A stretch of DNA of 64,000 bases from Sulfuricurvum sp. (GTDB lineage: Bacteria; Campylobacterota; Campylobacteria; Campylobacterales; Sulfurimonadaceae), in assembly GCA_024637295.1 (NCBI GenBank), contig JAGXFL010000001.1, forward strand, positions 190,215 through 254,214, read 5' to 3'. The translations under genes and the position numbers were made by a program. Every line of letters starts with the position of its first letter. The first letter of the stretch is position 1. The notes beneath the pieces were generated by a model, which did no database searches, was not told the origin of the DNA, and saw only the letters and a list, made by a program, of their open reading frames with translations. Below, one piece after another: positions 19,689 to 27,633 of this stretch.

Positions 19689-20576
19689 TTAATGGTCTTC
19701 ATCAATGTTTTGCGAATCATCATAAGGGTCAAGATGGACAAGTGCGTGCACCGTATTGTCAGGAAAGAGTCCGATAAGGGCAAGTTCGATTTTGTCTCCC
19801 ACTTGATGAGCATCGAATAAGGAAGTGCTGATATTGAAGACGATATGAACACTGACATATATCTCAGAAGCTGAGCGGCGTGTTCGTAAGTCATGATAGG
19901 AATTGATCGCTTCTTCCTTATCCAAAATGGATTGGATCTTTTTGACATCGTCCGGTTCTAGTGCCGCATCAAGCAGCATCAGTATCCCCTCTTTGATGAG
20001 AGGAAATGCGGAAAAAAGCATATAGGCACTAATCCCAATACCTAAAAGTGGGTCAATAAACGTGTAATCAGTCAGTGCTATAAAAGCCAAAGAGATTAAA
20101 ACGGCTCCATTACTTAATAAGTCTGTCTTGTAATGAAGGGCATCGGCTTTGATGACCATATTGCCCGTTCTTTTGGCGACTATATTTAAAAATATTACTA
20201 GCCCTGCTGTGATAAGCAAAGAGATGATCATAACGCCCAATGAGGCTTGAAGATGGGAAATAACACTTCCTTGGACCATTTTTGAGATTGCTTCATAGAG
20301 GATAAACAATGCTGAAAGGCTGATGATGGTCCCTTCAATAACGGCAGCTAAAGGCTCCAGTTTTTTACGACCGAAGTTAAAAGTCTCATCGGGTTCTTTA
20401 TCTGAGTTGTGGAGGGCAAAATAGTTAAAAGCAGAGACAACAAGGTCCAGCAATGAGTCAATAGCAGAAGCCAAAACGGCAACGGAACCGCTGATAATAC
20501 CGACGGTGAGTTTCAATGTCACGAGAATGAACGCAACACTACTGGAAATAAGGGTGGCTTGTTTTTCAATACGCAT
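19689..20576 (-). CDS. cation diffusion facilitator family transporter
   Basis: 295 residues: six predicted TM helices in the first 200 residues and a cytoplasmic C-terminal domain. DSLLDLVVSAFNYFAL (first metal-binding Asp pair) and ADALHYKTDLLSN (second HxxxD site) are the conserved CDF zinc/iron-binding elements. It probably exports Zn2+ or Fe2+ in exchange for protons. The C-terminus ends in an Asp/His-rich tail (DPYDDSQNIDEDH), a possible metal-sensing extra. The exact metal is not determined. Confidence 0.92.
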   Translation of the reverse strand: MRIEKQATLISSSVAFILVTLKLTVGIISGSVAVLASAIDSLLDLVVSAFNYFALHNSDKEPDETFNFGRKKLEPLAAVIEGTIISLSALFILYEAISKMVQGSVISHLQASLGVMIISLLITAGLVIFLNIVAKRTGNMVIKADALHYKTDLLSNGAVLISLAFIALTDYTFIDPLLGIGISAYMLFSAFPLIKEGILMLLDAALEPDDVKKIQSILDKEEAINSYHDLRTRRSASEIYVSVHIVFNISTSLFDAHQVGDKIELALIGLFPDNTVHALVHLDPYDDSQNIDEDH

Positions 20577-20636
20577 GATAGGATTTTAGCCTAATATCGA
20601 TAAAATTATTGTACCTACATGAGACAAGGGTGAGTA

Positions 20637-20765
20637 TTGAGTATTTTTCAAAAATCCATTATCAATTCTATCAAACAAGATGCCATCCTTCTTTATAAAT
20701 TTAAAATTGATGTTATGGTGTATACGTTGAGTGAGGATGAGATTGCGATTGTGGAGGGGAATTGA
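20637..20765 (+). CDS. possible 42-residue leader peptide before the putAbiC gene
   Basis: A TTG-started frame of 42 codons ends in TGATG, its stop overlapping the ATG at 20765. Its content (FQKSIINSIKQDAILLYKF) is plausible but unknown. No good ribosome site precedes it. It may be a translated leader or simply open by chance in an AT-rich region. Confidence 0.25.
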   Translation: MSIFQKSIINSIKQDAILLYKFKIDVMVYTLSEDEIAIVEGN

Positions 20766-21645
20766 TGGAAAAAAAAATTCAAAAAAACTAAATAAATTAT
20801 ATTATTTAGTTTTTATCGCCTTAATATTATTACTTATTGTTTTAAGTATTTATTTTTGGAATTTTCATAATAGTTTTTCTGCCAATAAAGTAGAATGGGG
20901 AATATTTGGGGATTTTGTAGGAGGTACACTTAATCCGCTTTTTGCTCTTTTAAGCTTGTTCGCCATTCTGTACACAATCAAAATTCAAACTCAAGAACTC
21001 GAATATACAAGAGAAGAGCTTCAAGCGACTAAAGAAGAATTGGCAAAATCGAGAATTGCTCAAGAAGAACAAAGTGAAGCTTTTAAAATTCAAAATCAAT
21101 CAATAGCGCAACAAACTTTTGAAAATACGTTTTATAAGCTTCTTGAATTCTTAGAGACATGTAGAAGGGATATCAAAGATGATAGTGGGCATATCGGTAA
21201 ATATGCTATAGAATTTTTTTTTAACACATTTAAAGATGTTTATTTGCGTACCAATCAAGGTTCTGAATATAATCCAATTCATGTTTTTGATGAAACTTGC
21301 AAATGTTTAGAAGGTGTAAAAAATGAGTATGAAGTTTTTTATAAAGTATATGGAAATGAATTGGGACAATACTTTAAAGTTTTGTATAACATTTTAAAAT
21401 TTATTGATACCAATGAATCTGTCACAAACAAAAATATATATGCTAATCTACTTAGAGCACAGCTCTCCAGATACGAATTGTCTTTGCTTTTTTATAATTG
21501 TTTAAGTGATTTTGGTGAAGAAAAAATGGCTCCTTTAATAAAAAAGTATCATATACTGAAGCATTTAGAAGAGTGTTATTTACCAAACGAACATCAATAT
21601 CTGTGGAATGAGTTTAACAATAAAAACGAGAACAAGCTGAATTAA
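20765..21645 (+). pseudogene. putative phage abortive infection protein (putAbiC), frame broken at an A9 tract
   Basis: The ATG at 20765 has a strong GGAGGGG site 5 bases upstream, but its frame closes after eight codons. The long frame (about 290 codons) starts again inside the run of nine A at 20769-20777; one extra A would join them. The product has two TM helices, a coiled coil with TREELQATKEEL, and the FENTFYKLLEF and LRAQLSRYELSLLFYNCLS segments typical of putAbiC (PF16872) membrane proteins. It could be a sequencing error, a phase-variable gene, transcriptional slippage, or a recent pseudogene. An in-frame GTG at 20731 or ATT at 20761 are weaker alternatives. Confidence 0.65.
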
Positions 21646-21651
21646 AATGAG
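21636..21651 (+). repeat. 16-bp direct repeat, copy 1 (spans the putAbiC stop)
   Basis: GCTGAATTAAAATGAG occurs here and again, identical, at 22786-22801. This copy includes the putAbiC stop codon. The two copies bracket the zeta-kinase cassette at a distance of 1,150 bases. Confidence 0.8.
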
Positions 21652-21692
21652 CAAAGATGGTACAATGAGCTTAAATCAAAAAAGTATAATAC

Positions 21693-22367
21693 ATGAAAAA
21701 TGAAGTCGAAGAAAAAGCCCTCTCGTTTTTGAAAGAGCATAAAAAAGGTTTTATCTCATCCTATACGCATGGTCTCAAAACGGTAGAACCGAAAGTAGCG
21801 GTTTTTACCGCAGGTATGAGTGGTGCAGGTAAAACAGAGTATGCGCAGGATCGAAAAAATAAAGAACCATATTTACTTCATATTGATACTGACGATATAC
21901 GAAACTTTTTCAAACCCGTGGGATACGATGGGCAAAATGCTGATCTTTTTCAAAAACCTGCAAGCAAGGGTGTTCATAAGCTTTTTGATGAATCGGTTAA
22001 ACTGGGATACTCGATCATTTTGGATTCTAATTTTGCCGATTTTGATTTAGCTCAAAAAAACATAATTAGATTATTGGCAAAAGGGTACTTGATTAGTATC
22101 AATTATATCTACAATACCCCGAAACTATGCGCTGAGTACGCTTCGATACGCGAAAGCGTGACAAACCGAAAAGTACCTTTGGAAGTCGTTTTTGAGAGTT
22201 TACAAAAATCGTTTGAAACGACGTTGATGATTAAAGATTTATTTGGCGATAGTATCGTTTTAAATCTCTTTCATCGTGAAGATAATAAAGAGTATGGTAA
22301 TATTTCTTCAGAAGAATTTTTTACAATTTTAGAAAACAAAATGGTGGCGGTGTCAAATGAACAGTAA
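21693..22367 (+). CDS. zeta-toxin-like P-loop kinase
   Basis: 224 residues with Walker A GMSGAGKT at about residues 41-48, then LLHIDTDDIR (substrate/catalytic Asp region) and GYSIILDSNF, the layout of the zeta toxin/PezT family that phosphorylates UDP-N-acetylglucosamine and blocks cell-wall synthesis. It is AT-rich, with no clear ribosome site and a TATAAT just 3 bases before the ATG, so translation may be weak or leaderless. It overlaps a small downstream gene by 11 bases. No classical epsilon antitoxin is upstream. A non-toxic kinase is also possible. Confidence 0.75.
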   Translation: MKNEVEEKALSFLKEHKKGFISSYTHGLKTVEPKVAVFTAGMSGAGKTEYAQDRKNKEPYLLHIDTDDIRNFFKPVGYDGQNADLFQKPASKGVHKLFDESVKLGYSIILDSNFADFDLAQKNIIRLLAKGYLISINYIYNTPKLCAEYASIRESVTNRKVPLEVVFESLQKSFETTLMIKDLFGDSIVLNLFHREDNKEYGNISSEEFFTILENKMVAVSNEQ

Positions 22368-22584
22368 TATGAGTAAGTTTATCAATAGTGAACATTACAA
22401 GCGATTACAAGAGATTGCCCAGTCCGATACATTCAAACGAATTCAGCAAATCACGCAGTCCGAGCATTATCAAAGTGCAATGAAAATGCTCCAAAAGAAA
22501 GAATCAGTGATACATAAAGATACATTGGTTCAAATAGCAAAATATCAATCGGAAATGATGGAAAGAGTCAAAGCCGTTTCGTAA
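22357..22584 (+). CDS. small helical protein downstream of the zeta-like kinase
   Basis: 75 residues (71 if the second ATG at 22369 is used), almost wholly predicted helix, with an internal repeat of about 12 residues: SEHYKRLQEIAQ, SDTFKRIQQITQ, SEHYQSAMKMLQ. No family is recognised. It overlaps the kinase gene by 11 bases, the spacing typical of co-translated toxin-antitoxin pairs, so an antitoxin role is a fair guess. In classical epsilon-zeta loci, however, the antitoxin comes first. Confidence 0.55.
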   Translation: MNSNMSKFINSEHYKRLQEIAQSDTFKRIQQITQSEHYQSAMKMLQKKESVIHKDTLVQIAKYQSEMMERVKAVS

Positions 22585-22610
22585 AGTAAAGAGGGTTTTT
22601 ATACCTTTAA

Positions 22611-22700
22611 GCAATAGTTTTTCTTGTAAGTGGGAATACAATTAATGAAGAAGATTTTGAGAAACTGAAAAATAAATTGTGAGAGCTGATGAAGCTGTGA
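22611..22700 (+). pseudogene. possible decayed C-terminal coding remnant
   Basis: One frame reads a coding-like stretch containing NEEDFEKLKNKL, a TGA, then ELMKL and a second TGA. It is preceded by a stop and has no start, so it looks like the end of a lost gene. It could also be chance in low-complexity DNA. It lies inside the repeat-bounded cassette. Confidence 0.25.
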
Positions 22701-22709
22701 GTTGTTCCC

Positions 22710-22725
22710 CTTGGGTTGCCCCAAG
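22710..22725. terminator. GC-rich hairpin at the end of the accessory cassette
   Basis: CTTGGG and CCCAAG form a perfect 6-bp stem with a TTGC loop. There is no T-run after it, so it is more a structural or intergenic repeat element than a proven terminator. It is the only GC-rich spot in the 225-base gap. Confidence 0.35.
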
Positions 22726-22785
22726 CGTAGTCCCGAAGGAAATTTGTACAAGAATTATAGCACAAAAAATATAAATGGGCGACTG

Positions 22786-22801
22786 GCTGAATTAAAATGA
22801 G
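22786..22801 (+). repeat. 16-bp direct repeat, copy 2 (just before cmoB)
   Basis: Identical to 21636-21651. It lies 9 bases upstream of the cmoB start codon. Its position suggests that the DNA between the copies was inserted between putAbiC and cmoB. Confidence 0.8.
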
Positions 22802-22809
22802 GGAATATA

Positions 22810-23706
22810 ATGGACATTAACGCAATACGAGAAGAGCGGCAAAAATGGATGACATGGAAAAACATAGCACCACTGCGTGAGGCGATAGATAAACTCCCCG
22901 ATATTACTACCACAGCGAGCTTGGGTGACACCGTAACGCTCAAAAGCGATCAAGCGGTAGATTTGGATGCGCTGGAGAAAACAGCGCGACTAATGATGCC
23001 GTGGCGAAAAGGGCCGTTTGATCTCTTTGGTCTTTTTATCGACACCGAATGGCGCAGTGACCAAAAGTACAATTTTTTACGCCCCTATTTTAATCTTACG
23101 AATAAAAAAGTAGCCGATATTGGGTGCAATAACGGCTATTATATGTTTCGATTTCTCGAAGACTCCCCTGCCAAAGTCGTCGGATTTGATCCTTCCGCGC
23201 TCTTTAAATCCCAATTTGATTTGATTAACCATTTTGTGAAAAGCGAGATTGTTTATGAACTTTTGGGTGTGGAGCATTTACCGTTTTACGAAGAAAAATT
23301 TGATGTGATCTTTTGCTTGGGTGTTTTGTATCATCGAAGTGATCCCGTTGCGATGTTAAAGGCATTGTTTCAAGGGTTGGAAAAAGGGGGAGAACTTTAT
23401 CTCGATACGTTTATCATCGAGGGAGAAGAACCTTATGCCCTTTGTCCCCAAGGAAGTTACTCAAAGATTACCAATGTTTATTTTGTCCCAACACTTAAAG
23501 CATTGGAAAATTGGTGTATTAAGGCGGGCTTCACAAGTTTTGAAGTATTGGGAACAGTGGTAACAACTCACGAGGAACAGCGAAAAACTGACTGGATTGA
23601 ATCCCAAAGCCTTGAAGATTTTTTGAATCCGGACGATAGTACCAAAACAGTAGAAGGATATCCCGCACCCATACGCGGTTATGTTCGACTCAAAAAGGGG
23701 CAATAA
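22810..23706 (+). CDS. cmoB: tRNA U34 carboxymethyltransferase CmoB
   Basis: 298 residues, slightly shorter than E. coli CmoB (323) as in other Campylobacterota. [23 protein letters not shown], the SAM loop [13 protein letters not shown], and [12 protein letters not shown] are characteristic. CmoB uses carboxy-SAM to make 5-carboxymethoxyuridine at tRNA position 34. The carboxy-SAM synthase CmoA is not next to it. It overlaps the thioesterase gene by one base. Confidence 0.92.
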   Translation: MDINAIREERQKWMTWKNIAPLREAIDKLPDITTTASLGDTVTLKSDQAVDLDALEKTARLMMPWRKGPFDLFGLFIDTEWRSDQKYNFLRPYFNLTNKKVADIGCNNGYYMFRFLEDSPAKVVGFDPSALFKSQFDLINHFVKSEIVYELLGVEHLPFYEEKFDVIFCLGVLYHRSDPVAMLKALFQGLEKGGELYLDTFIIEGEEPYALCPQGSYSKITNVYFVPTLKALENWCIKAGFTSFEVLGTVVTTHEEQRKTDWIESQSLEDFLNPDDSTKTVEGYPAPIRGYVRLKKGQ

Positions 23707-24188
23707 TGGATGAAACACTAGAAGATCAGGATGATTTAGCACATTTTATCAGTAAAGAACAAACCGATTTAGTGACGCATATGCGAATCAATAACAATTT
23801 TAGCGGTGAAGTTGCTAAGATCAGTCCCGGTTATGCAAAAATAGTTTTGGATACGGTTGAAGTAATGAGAGCTGATGATATGGGTATGGTTCATGGCGGA
23901 TTTATCTTCAGTGCGGCAGATTATGCGGCAATGGCTGCGGTCAATGAGCCGAATGTGGTTTTAGCATCGAGTACGTGTCTATTTCTATCACCGGTACGTG
24001 TGGGGGATCAAGTCTCATTCGTAGCAGAAGAGCATCAAAAAGAGGGGAGAAAACGTACCGTTAACGTAAAAGGGTATGTTTACGATATCAAAGTATTCGA
24101 AGGGGAATTCAAGACGGTCATTACCGATCGTCACGTACTACGTCTTGACTTATTAAAAAATACCGAAGAATTACGGCAAGACGCTTAA
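23706..24188 (+). CDS. hotdog-fold acyl-CoA thioesterase (PaaI-like)
   Basis: 160 residues with the hotdog signature DMGMVHGGFIFSAADYAAMAA (helix with the catalytic-type Gly/Asp region) and VRVGDQVSFVAEEHQKEGRKRTV (strands). These enzymes hydrolyse acyl-CoA or acyl-ACP thioesters; the substrate cannot be read from sequence. It starts on the last base of cmoB (TAATG) and ends 1 base before the convergent metallo-hydrolase gene. Confidence 0.8.
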   Translation: MDETLEDQDDLAHFISKEQTDLVTHMRINNNFSGEVAKISPGYAKIVLDTVEVMRADDMGMVHGGFIFSAADYAAMAAVNEPNVVLASSTCLFLSPVRVGDQVSFVAEEHQKEGRKRTVNVKGYVYDIKVFEGEFKTVITDRHVLRLDLLKNTEELRQDA

Positions 24189-24189
24189 T

Positions 24190-24786
24190 CTATTCCAGTC
24201 TGTGTAGCCAATAATCAACATTGCGCTGTTCATGGAAAAGAGTCGTTTTCTCTCCATGCCCCGGATAAAGAGTCTTGTCTTCTTGTAACAAGCACATTTT
24301 TTTCAAACTGTTTTTCATATCTTCCGGACTTGAGTAGGGAAAATCGTATCGTCCTATAGAATCATGGAATAAAAAATCACCACTGAACATGATATCTCTA
24401 ACTTCTATCATAGAACATCCTGGGCAATGCCCCGGAAAATGGTGAAATTTTATTTCTACACCATCAAAATCAAATGTCTGATCTCCTTGTACTTCTACAT
24501 CTGGAAAAGAGGGAGGAAGGTCAGGCATCCATTCACTGCTTTGGAGTAAAAAGACATCTCCTTTTGGGGTATACAACGGGATATTCAATTTAGTTTGAAG
24601 CTCATGATTGCTCCATACATGGTCAAAATGGCCATGAGTGTTGAGAATGGCAATAGGGTTGGTCACATTTTTCACTACCCATTGGGTTGCTCCGACGCCA
24701 GGATCGATGATGAAGTCTTTTCCGTCAATTTTTAAAATATAACAATTCGTTTGATACGGCCCCATTGGTTGTCTGAGTAATTCCAT
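24190..24786 (-). CDS. MBL-fold metallo-hydrolase (glyoxalase II-like)
   Basis: 198 residues with the metal motif THGHFDH (HxHxDH) at about residues 51-57, later HFPGHCPGC, SGDFLFHDSIGR, and GHGEKTT near the C-terminus. This complete set of ligands fits the hydroxyacylglutathione-hydrolase-like branch, which also includes persulfide dioxygenase relatives. The short C-terminus lacks the extra helical domain of true GloB, so the substrate is uncertain. Confidence 0.85.
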   Translation of the reverse strand: MELLRQPMGPYQTNCYILKIDGKDFIIDPGVGATQWVVKNVTNPIAILNTHGHFDHVWSNHELQTKLNIPLYTPKGDVFLLQSSEWMPDLPPSFPDVEVQGDQTFDFDGVEIKFHHFPGHCPGCSMIEVRDIMFSGDFLFHDSIGRYDFPYSSPEDMKNSLKKMCLLQEDKTLYPGHGEKTTLFHEQRNVDYWLHRLE

Positions 24787-24830
24787 GCTGTTTGGCTCTT
24801 TTTTTAGTCAAATTTTATCATAATACGCCC

Positions 24831-25643
24831 ATGGAACTCTACAGCACTCTTGAAAATATCCTGACACTACAAAAGCCAAGCGACAAACTGGATGCGTTTA
24901 AAACATTTTACAGTGACTATCTAGCGGGTAAAGTGACCAAAGAAGAGGATTTGTCTCCTGTGATATTTGACAAACCGTCGTATGCGGGATACATGAATTA
25001 TTGTGATCAAAAAGAGGCGCCAAGACGTAGTAAACTAGGGGCTATCCGAGGGCAGATTTTACTGCTACATTCGGTTGCTCATATTGAGTACAGTGCTATT
25101 GATCTGGCTCTTGATGCCGCTTATCGTTTTCGTGATGTAGGAGATGAATTTACGGCAGACTGGCTCAAAGTAGCCGACGATGAAGTGCGTCATTTTAAGA
25201 TGCTTGAGGCACTATTACATGAAATGGGGAGCTTTTATGGAGAGCATATTATCCATGATGCTCTGTTTGAGGCTTCGAAGAATACCCAGACCCTTCTGGA
25301 GCGAATGGCGGTAGTCCCACGCTATTTAGAAGCAAACGGTTTAGATGCTACACCGTTGATACTCAAAAAACTTGAACCCTTGCAACACGACCCAATGGTG
25401 GCCAAAATCATTGCCGCATTACAGATTATATTGGACGAAGAGGTTGATCACGTACGCCGAGGTGATCGGTGGTTTCAGTATGCTTGCGAGCGTGAGCAGG
25501 TAAGCCCTGATGTCTTTTTTGAGATCATAGAACATTATTATCCGCAAAGCCTACCTCGTAAAATTGCGATCAACTGCGATGCTCGAAAATTGGCCGGATT
25601 TGAGTGCAGTGAATTGGAAAAAATCTCATTAGTTAAATGTTAA
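24831..25643 (+). CDS. DUF455 family ferritin-like protein
   Basis: The start at 24831 gives 270 residues. HSVAHIEYSAIDLALDAAYRF and DWLKVADDEVRHFKML supply the paired Glu and ExxH motifs of a ferritin-like four-helix bundle, and DEEVDHVRRGDRWF gives the second pair. The fold usually binds a di-iron centre. Members of COG2833/DUF455 have no firmly assigned reaction. It is followed by nadE after 60 bases of promoter-like DNA. Confidence 0.82.
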   Translation: MELYSTLENILTLQKPSDKLDAFKTFYSDYLAGKVTKEEDLSPVIFDKPSYAGYMNYCDQKEAPRRSKLGAIRGQILLLHSVAHIEYSAIDLALDAAYRFRDVGDEFTADWLKVADDEVRHFKMLEALLHEMGSFYGEHIIHDALFEASKNTQTLLERMAVVPRYLEANGLDATPLILKKLEPLQHDPMVAKIIAALQIILDEEVDHVRRGDRWFQYACEREQVSPDVFFEIIEHYYPQSLPRKIAINCDARKLAGFECSELEKISLVKC

Positions 25644-25665
25644 CAACTTAACGCAAAATATTAGT

Positions 25666-25687
25666 TATAATACAAAACGTTTATAAT
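25666..25687 (+). promoter_or_regulatory. two tandem -10 boxes upstream of nadE
   Basis: TATAAT occurs at 25666-25671 and again at 25682-25687, 33 and 17 bases before the GTG start. The first is well placed to drive the nadE-DegT-lpxK-argB run. No -35 match is clear. Confidence 0.5.
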
Positions 25688-25703
25688 TTTACAAGGTTTT
25701 GAT

Positions 25704-26504
25704 GTGAGTAGATACACACTTATCAGTCATCATTTGGAAAACTTTCTAAGTAGTGAAGTCCGTAAAACAGGCTTGCAAAAAGTCGTTCTTGGACTTAGCG
25801 GCGGTCTTGATTCGGCAGTAGTCGCTGTTTTGGCACAAAAAGTTTTCGGTAATGATTTACTGTGTGTGAAGATTCCTTCGCATTATTCATCTCAAAACAG
25901 CATCGACGATGCGGATGCTTTGTGTGAGAAATTTCATATTCGAAGTGAAGTTACAAGTATAGAACCTATGTTACGTGCATGTGAAACGAAGGATATGTCA
26001 CCCTTGAGAATCGGTAATTTCTCAGCACGTTTGCGTATGGCAACCCTTTTTGATGTATCGGCACGGGAAGGCGCTTTGGTTTTGGGAACGAGTAACAAAA
26101 GTGAGCTAATGCTTGGATACGGAACATTATATGGTGATTTAGCAAGTGCTATTAATCCCATAGGTGATCTGTATAAAACGGAAGTCTTTGAGTTGGCCCG
26201 CTATCTGGAAGTCAATGATTCTATTATCGCTAAGCCCCCATCGGCGGATTTATGGGAAGGGCAGAGCGATGAGTCGGAAATCGGTTATGCTTATGTTGAT
26301 TTGGACCGTGTTTTAAAAGGGTATGTTGAATTGCGGCATACCAAAGAAGAATTAATCCATGCGGGTGAAGATCCACAATTAGTGAATATGGTAATCGAAC
26401 GGATTTATAAAAATCAGTTCAAGCGTAAGATGCCGATTATCGCAAAATTGACATCGCGTACCATCAATCATGATTTTAATTATCCAAGAGATATAACTTT
26501 ATAA
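25704..26504 (+). CDS. nadE: NH3-dependent NAD+ synthetase
   Basis: 266 residues, GTG start, no glutaminase domain, so ammonia is the nitrogen donor. The P-loop-like LGLSGGLDSAVVAV (SGGxDS) at about residues 31-44 and later GTSNKSELMLGYGTLYGD are diagnostic. The enzyme amidates nicotinic acid adenine dinucleotide. It heads a run nadE-DegT-lpxK-argB. The order nadE-lpxK-thrC is known from Campylobacter, so the genes between are lineage-specific insertions or losses. Confidence 0.95.
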   Translation: MSRYTLISHHLENFLSSEVRKTGLQKVVLGLSGGLDSAVVAVLAQKVFGNDLLCVKIPSHYSSQNSIDDADALCEKFHIRSEVTSIEPMLRACETKDMSPLRIGNFSARLRMATLFDVSAREGALVLGTSNKSELMLGYGTLYGDLASAINPIGDLYKTEVFELARYLEVNDSIIAKPPSADLWEGQSDESEIGYAYVDLDRVLKGYVELRHTKEELIHAGEDPQLVNMVIERIYKNQFKRKMPIIAKLTSRTINHDFNYPRDITL

Positions 26505-26514
26505 GGAGAATCCT

Positions 26515-27633
26515 ATGAGTATTCCATTCTATCGAGTCGATGTCGGCGGTGATGAACGTGAAAAAATTGATGAAGTATTGGATGGTGAAGCACCTGATAT
26601 CGTCCAAGATCTAGAATCGGCATTTGAATCGTATATTGGCGCAACGTATGCCCTCGCAACATCACATGGAACTAGCGCATTGCATTTGGCGATGTTGGCG
26701 ATTGATCTAAAGCGTGGCGATAAAGTGCTGTGCTCTATCAATGCGTTTCCCTCAATCCCTGAAGTTGTACGTCATTTTGATGCAGAACCTATATTTATCG
26801 ATATTGATGCGGATACTTATAACATTGATTTGGACAAGCTTGAAAATTATTTGTCTATCCATAAATCAAAAAAACTCAAAGCGGTTATTGTCTCACATTC
26901 TGCTGGTCAAAGCGTTGATCTTGACCGATTGTATGAAATTGCTAAGAGTTATGATGTCAAAATAGTCGAAGATGCATCGGATGCATTAGGTGCAACGTAT
27001 AAAGGGCAAAAAATAGGTTCAACGGGTGCGGATATCACCTGTTTTGATTTTAGTCCCCATTTGCGCCGAAATGTATGTAATGGCGGTATGATGGTCAGTG
27101 ACGATGAAGATATCATAGAACGGGCAAAATCGTTGCGTTATCATGCACTAGTCGTTGATGATGACGCGTTAGGGTATGTCTATGATGTAACCGATATCGG
27201 TAGCGAGTACTCTATGAGCCCTCTAGATGCGGCGACAATCTTGGTACAGCTTGAAAAGCAAGATGATATTATCGCGCGTCAACAAGAGATCGCAGAAATC
27301 TTTAATGAACGACTTGCAGAGGCGCCTCACGTTACGCTTCCTGTGGTGAACCAAGATCACAGTTTTTCGCTTTATATTCTTAAAATCGATAAAAATCGTG
27401 ATTCATTTGCACGTGAGCTTTCTACTGTTGGTATCGAGACGGGACTTCATTACATCCCATTGCATTTGATGAGTTACTATAAATCTAAATATTCATTGCG
27501 TATCAATGATTTCCCAATTGCATTGCGTAACTACAGTCAAGTACTTTCTATTCCTAACTATGCTGCTTTGAGTGATGATGAAGTGAATGAAATCTGTGAT
27601 GCAATCTTAGACGTGGCTTCAACACGCGTTTGA
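26515..27633 (+). CDS. DegT/DnrJ/EryC1/StrS-family protein lacking the usual PLP lysine
   Basis: 372 residues, standard length for sugar aminotransferases. ATSHGTSALHLAMLAI and VEDASDALGATYKGQKIGSTG are typical PLP-binding elements. At the expected internal aldimine site (27040-27093) the sequence reads CFDFSPHLRRNVCNGGMM, with no lysine; alignment to the usual FxPxKxxxxxxGGM puts Leu at the Lys position with His beside it. Family dehydratases such as ColD use His here, so a non-transaminase reaction is possible. It sits between nadE and lpxK with 10-base and 4-base junctions, hinting at an envelope-sugar role. Confidence 0.78.
   Translation: MSIPFYRVDVGGDEREKIDEVLDGEAPDIVQDLESAFESYIGATYALATSHGTSALHLAMLAIDLKRGDKVLCSINAFPSIPEVVRHFDAEPIFIDIDADTYNIDLDKLENYLSIHKSKKLKAVIVSHSAGQSVDLDRLYEIAKSYDVKIVEDASDALGATYKGQKIGSTGADITCFDFSPHLRRNVCNGGMMVSDDEDIIERAKSLRYHALVVDDDALGYVYDVTDIGSEYSMSPLDAATILVQLEKQDDIIARQQEIAEIFNERLAEAPHVTLPVVNQDHSFSLYILKIDKNRDSFARELSTVGIETGLHYIPLHLMSYYKSKYSLRINDFPIALRNYSQVLSIPNYAALSDDEVNEICDAILDVASTRV

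Noticed and set aside
19667-19948. N-terminal extension of the DUF3365 heme protein
   Set aside because: It overlaps the CDF transporter coding region and would bury the signal peptide; the ATG at 19666 is sufficient.
21636-22801. Attachment sites of an integrative element
   Set aside because: No integrase, transposase or tRNA is nearby; the 16-bp repeats are kept as a bounded cassette but not called att sites.
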